Assembly (NCBI RefSeq): GCF_007753265.1
Contig: NZ_CP036349.1
Coordinates: 4,807,363 to 4,871,362, forward strand
Direction: 5' to 3'
Length of the DNA: 64,000 nucleotides
DNA from: Botrimarina mediterranea
Lineage (GTDB): Bacteria; Planctomycetota; Planctomycetia; Pirellulales; Lacipirellulaceae
Below are positions 61,151 to 64,000 of this stretch, piece by piece. The translations under genes were made by a program, and so were the position numbers. The notes below the pieces were generated by a model, which searched no databases, was not told the DNA's origin, and saw nothing but the letters and a program-made list of their open reading frames with translations. Every line of letters starts with the position of its first letter. Within the stretch, counting starts at the first letter, position 1.

Positions 61151-61573
61151 TCAATCCTTCGGCCCTTCACGAGAGACCTTCTGAACGATCGCCACGATGA
61201 TGGCGGTCGACCACCCCAACATCAGAACGCCGACGCTTGCTTCCACCGGGCCGAGCATGCGCCACTTCGTGGGGAGCACCACATCGCCGTAGCCAACGGT
61301 CGTGTAGCTGGTGGACGAGTAATAAGCGGCCGTCTCGAAATCGGGGAGCATGCCCCACGACCAGTAGAGCGTCGCCCAGACACCCATCTCCAGCAGGTGC
61401 GTCACCAGCAGCCCGCCGACGAGCGAGACCATCAGAACCTCGGTTCGAATCCATCGATGCCGAGACCGGGCTTTCCAAAACCGCTGGCAGAACGTCAATG
61501 ACACGTACATCCCCACGCTGTGAATCAGCACGGTGATCGTGGTGAGCAACAGGGCGATCACGAAGAGGAGCAT
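61151..61573 (-). CDS. Small potassium-channel-like protein
   Basis: 140 residues with about four hydrophobic segments: one at 3-24, one at 46-70, the pore helix, and the last about 108-130. The selectivity filter TTVGYGD (91-97) is intact, so K+ selectivity is likely. It is a short, pore-only ion channel (Ion_trans_2 type) without RCK domain. ATG 61573. Confidence 0.9.
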   Translation of the reverse strand: MLLFVIALLLTTITVLIHSVGMYVSLTFCQRFWKARSRHRWIRTEVLMVSLVGGLLVTHLLEMGVWATLYWSWGMLPDFETAAYYSSTSYTTVGYGDVVLPTKWRMLGPVEASVGVLMLGWSTAIIVAIVQKVSREGPKD

Positions 61574-61668
61574 AGCGGTTCAAGCCTCATCGAGATCAAC
61601 CGCTTCGCCCCGCGAGCGCCGCACGGGCTCGCAGAGGCGGCTGTAAAGCTTACGTTAGCTAAGCTATA

Positions 61669-63156
61669 TTAAAACTCGACTTGGTACTTCTGCGTCATGT
61701 GCCGCCGCATGCCGGACATGCCGTCTTGCATTTGACGGACGACGCCCCGCACCGTCGTCGAGCTCTGCGCTTGCTCGTTCGCGCGAATCGCACGTCGTTG
61801 CGACTCGACCTCTCGCATATCGTCCCGGACCGCATAGTTGCTGCCAACAAAGACGGGGTAGTAGTCGTACACCGGTTCGACCGAGGCGCCGCGGGCCTCG
61901 CTGCGGATCCCGCTCCCTTTGATCGCGTCCACACAGTCACGAAGCTGGCCGACTACTTGCGAGCCAAACTCGACGAGTTCGGGATCGACGTTCAGGATGG
62001 GCATGCGATCGATTCGTTTGGCGTACTTATCGAACCAACGTCCGATTGTGTAGTAGGACGACGCGCCGTGCTCGCGACTCAGGTCCTTGAGGTGTTCCTC
62101 GATCCCTCGAAAGTAGGCGAGCGTTGCGTCTGCGGTTGCCGCGTAGCGATCCTCGGAGGGATTCACTCCGCCCCCGTTGTCGTCGGCCGCTTGATCGAGG
62201 ACCGTGCCGTCGAGCTCAAAGAGGCTAAAAATCCTCCGCAGCCCGCTGCCTGTCAGCTCGCCCGAGAGGCGGATCGAGTGCTCGTCGGTTTGCGGCTTCC
62301 AGTCGTTGAACTCGTCGATGGCGAGACCCGCCTCGGCGAGCACCTCTAGCATCAGGGGCTTGGCGACGGGCTCGAGGGGAGAGACCGATTGTTCAAAGTC
62401 CACTTTCAACGATCCGGACACGTGATCGGTAACCCGTGCGCCGAGAGTCAGTCCACGGACGCTCGCCAGGACGGCGGCCGCTTGATCGAGATCGACGCCT
62501 TCGTCAGCGAGGACTTTCGAGCCGTTGAGCGCGTCGCGCGCCGCGGCTTGACCCACCGCGCCCGTCAAGTCGAGCGCCATAATCAGTTCCGTACCGACCC
62601 GGTCGGGGTACTGAGCGGCCTTAGCTAGGTAGGGGGACAATGCGGGTTTGTCACGATCGATGACGGCGCTCAACCAACGCCCCGTCGATTGGCGGTCGCT
62701 CGGTCGAACAATCGCGAACTCACTTGGGCCCAGCTTGATAATGTGACCGTCGCGCGGCGTTGAAACGACCTCCCGACCCGCGATCTCGTCGAGCGATCCC
62801 CCAACTAGGCGTTGGACCATCGGGATGCTGAGGTCGGTGTTTATCCGTGTGACCGCGGTTTCGCGACTTGGCGTGAGAGTCGCCAGGTCAATTGAGGCCG
62901 CCAAGACATACTGCCTAGCGTCAGGCGGCATTCGGAGCGGCGCGGCCGCGAATCGGGATTGGTACTCTTGTCGCCAGCCGCCGGCGACGCCGGCCTCGCT
63001 AGCGAAGATTTTCTCAGCGTTTACCATCACGACGAGATTTACGTCGCTGGGAACCTTTGCCATCAAGCTCTCAAAACCCTCACCGAAAGCGGGGGGAATC
63101 CAGCAGCAGACCAACAGCATCCCAGCGAAACAGGCCGTCGTTTTAGGAAGCGACAT
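61669..63156 (-). CDS. Secreted protein of unknown function
   Basis: 495 residues. Signal peptide (about 1-26, SLPKTTACFAGMLLVCCWIPPAFG), then VPSDVNLVVMVNAEKIFASEAG and a mixed alpha/beta body with DRVGTELIMALDLTG, GSLKVDFEQSVSP and a basic Gln/Arg/Met-rich C-terminus (REVESQRRAIRANEQAQSS, QMQDGMSGMRRHM). The opening, a statement of values per protein domain as in DUF-type planctomycete exported proteins, is not one I can name. ATG 63156 chosen because it begins the signal peptide, with AAGG 9 bases upstream. Confidence 0.8.
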   Translation of the reverse strand: MSLPKTTACFAGMLLVCCWIPPAFGEGFESLMAKVPSDVNLVVMVNAEKIFASEAGVAGGWRQEYQSRFAAAPLRMPPDARQYVLAASIDLATLTPSRETAVTRINTDLSIPMVQRLVGGSLDEIAGREVVSTPRDGHIIKLGPSEFAIVRPSDRQSTGRWLSAVIDRDKPALSPYLAKAAQYPDRVGTELIMALDLTGAVGQAAARDALNGSKVLADEGVDLDQAAAVLASVRGLTLGARVTDHVSGSLKVDFEQSVSPLEPVAKPLMLEVLAEAGLAIDEFNDWKPQTDEHSIRLSGELTGSGLRRIFSLFELDGTVLDQAADDNGGGVNPSEDRYAATADATLAYFRGIEEHLKDLSREHGASSYYTIGRWFDKYAKRIDRMPILNVDPELVEFGSQVVGQLRDCVDAIKGSGIRSEARGASVEPVYDYYPVFVGSNYAVRDDMREVESQRRAIRANEQAQSSTTVRGVVRQMQDGMSGMRRHMTQKYQVEF

Positions 63157-63756
63157 CGTAAACAACCTTGGGAATGCGGACGTTCTTAATGAAGAGAGGC
63201 TACCGTCTCGGCCCAACGTGAATCGGCTTACTAACAGGTTGGCCCCAGCGAACGGAGGATCGCGGGACCTGCTGCGATAAGCAATTTACCACTTGGCGTT
63301 AGGGTTGAAGGTCAACGCTTGCCGTCAACCATCCCCGGGCCATGAAGAGCCGGCGTGGATTGTAGCTGAACCGCCACGTCAGATCGACAAACAACCCCGG
63401 ACATCGTCCTGCCTGTGTAGAGAGATAAGGAACACCTCCTGGACGGAAGGCGAGGACGGCGCCCTTTCACCGTAGCGGCCGCTCGCCCAAACGGTAACGA
63501 GTCGCTTTACGGCGCCTTCGGTGAGCGTCTCAGAAGCCGCTCCTCTGGCAGACTGCCGAGATCGCCCCGGAACGCAAACGTCTCAACTCCCTCGACCCCC
63601 TCCCCTGCTCCTGCAGTTACGAGGCAGCGCCGCCGAAAAGAGACTTAGAGGTGTCAGAAGGATGCGAACAAAGGGTAAACATCGGACAATCTGACAACCT
63701 CACGGCTACGCTGTTCAAGCTTACGGGTCATCTCAAGCAATCTGGGACCAAGTCAG
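63157..63756. other. Intergenic stretch with no supported gene
   Basis: About 600 bases between two minus-strand genes. Short plus-strand frames at 63293-63475 and 63651-63857 have no ribosome site or protein-like composition; the second overlaps the antiporter gene. Probably contains the promoter of the secreted-protein gene. Confidence 0.4.
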
Positions 63757-63999
63757 CTAAACACGGGGCGGCAACAAGTACAGAGTCATCGCGAAGATCA
63801 GATAAACCATCAGCACCAGCACCCCCACGAACCACGCCGACCTTCCGGAGTTCGTGACCAGCGTCGCGGTCAGCGTCGCGATGAGGATCATCACCACCGC
63901 CCCCGGCCAGAACTGCAAGTCCATCGGCGCCGGCCCGACCACGTAACTGAGCAGCATCAGGACGGGCGCGACAAACAACGCGATTTGCGACGCGCTCCC
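63757..63999 (-). CDS. Ca2+/H+ antiporter (CaCA family), 3' part
   Basis: Only the last 80 residues are inside the window; the frame is open to the right edge. GSASQIALFVAPVLMLLSYVVGP followed by PMDLQFWP and LTATLVTNSGRSAWFVGVLVLMVYLIFAMTLYL matches the C-terminal end of Ca2+/H+ exchangers (CAX type), where SxxTQIALFVAP holds part of the second alpha repeat. An inner-membrane antiporter that expels Ca2+. Confidence 0.88.
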   Translation of the reverse strand, partial: GSASQIALFVAPVLMLLSYVVGPAPMDLQFWPGAVVMILIATLTATLVTNSGRSAWFVGVLVLMVYLIFAMTLYLLPPRV

Positions 64000-64000
64000 C

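Noticed and set aside
1-64000. CRISPR arrays, insertion sequences, phage genes, rRNA
   Set aside because: No regularly spaced direct repeats, transposase or integrase motifs, phage structural genes or rRNA sequence were seen on reading both strands.

Overview
The window reads as chromosomal DNA of a planctomycete. I infer the order Pirellulales, and a Lacipirellulaceae-like genus (Botrimarina or Posidoniimonas type) is my best guess. The reasons are high GC, many secreted proteins with PEP-CTERM sorting tails, a DUF1559 protein with a pilin-type N-terminus followed by its small lipoprotein, a planctomycete-type dockerin, a DUF6677 protein, NxxGxxAF tandem-repeat proteins and many sulfatase-free glycoside hydrolases without SusC/SusD.

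Layout. 1-2022: 3' end of pyruvate formate-lyase and its activase (fermentation). 2414-7147: a DASS/SLC13 anion symporter, a PEP-CTERM protein, a small membrane protein and a decayed carboxypeptidase-regulatory/thioredoxin-like gene. 7558-30766: a carbohydrate-use island. It holds an ArsR regulator, GH78 alpha-L-rhamnosidase, GH97, NPCBM-GH36 alpha-galactosidase, two paralogous discoidin-like PEP-CTERM proteins flanking a DUF1559/lipoprotein pair, and a XylR-like regulator divergent from an operon of DUF5107-TPR protein, sugar porter, mutarotase-like protein, GH95 alpha-L-fucosidase and CutC. 30852-30925: tRNA-Arg(TCG). 30961-39722: an ANTAR regulator with a degenerate receiver, divergent from a compact Tad (Flp pilus) operon that has a strong intrinsic terminator and tandem hairpins in its leader.

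39782-54934: a GH13 branching-type enzyme followed by a dense set of small membrane or envelope proteins (YqaE, DUF1328, ExoD, DUF4112, TM2, PRC-barrel, lipoprotein, unknowns). Several have good sigma-54 (-24/-12) promoter matches. In their midst lie an NtrC-type sigma-54 activator and two hybrid histidine kinases; one kinase has an N-terminus resembling the plant ethylene receptor, with the copper-ligand Cys and His in place. I infer a sigma-54 envelope or stress regulon.

54980-64000: DUF6677 protein, CDF cation exporter, GH43 arabinanase-like enzyme, an orphan PD-(D/E)XK nuclease-like gene, a PEP-CTERM protein, a K+-channel-like protein, a secreted protein of unknown function and the 3' end of a Ca2+/H+ antiporter.

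Intergenic spaces carry several families of long imperfect inverted repeats; two families recur within the window. No exosortase, rpoN, Flp pilin, prepilin peptidase, Tad secretin, integrase, transposase or CRISPR array was seen.
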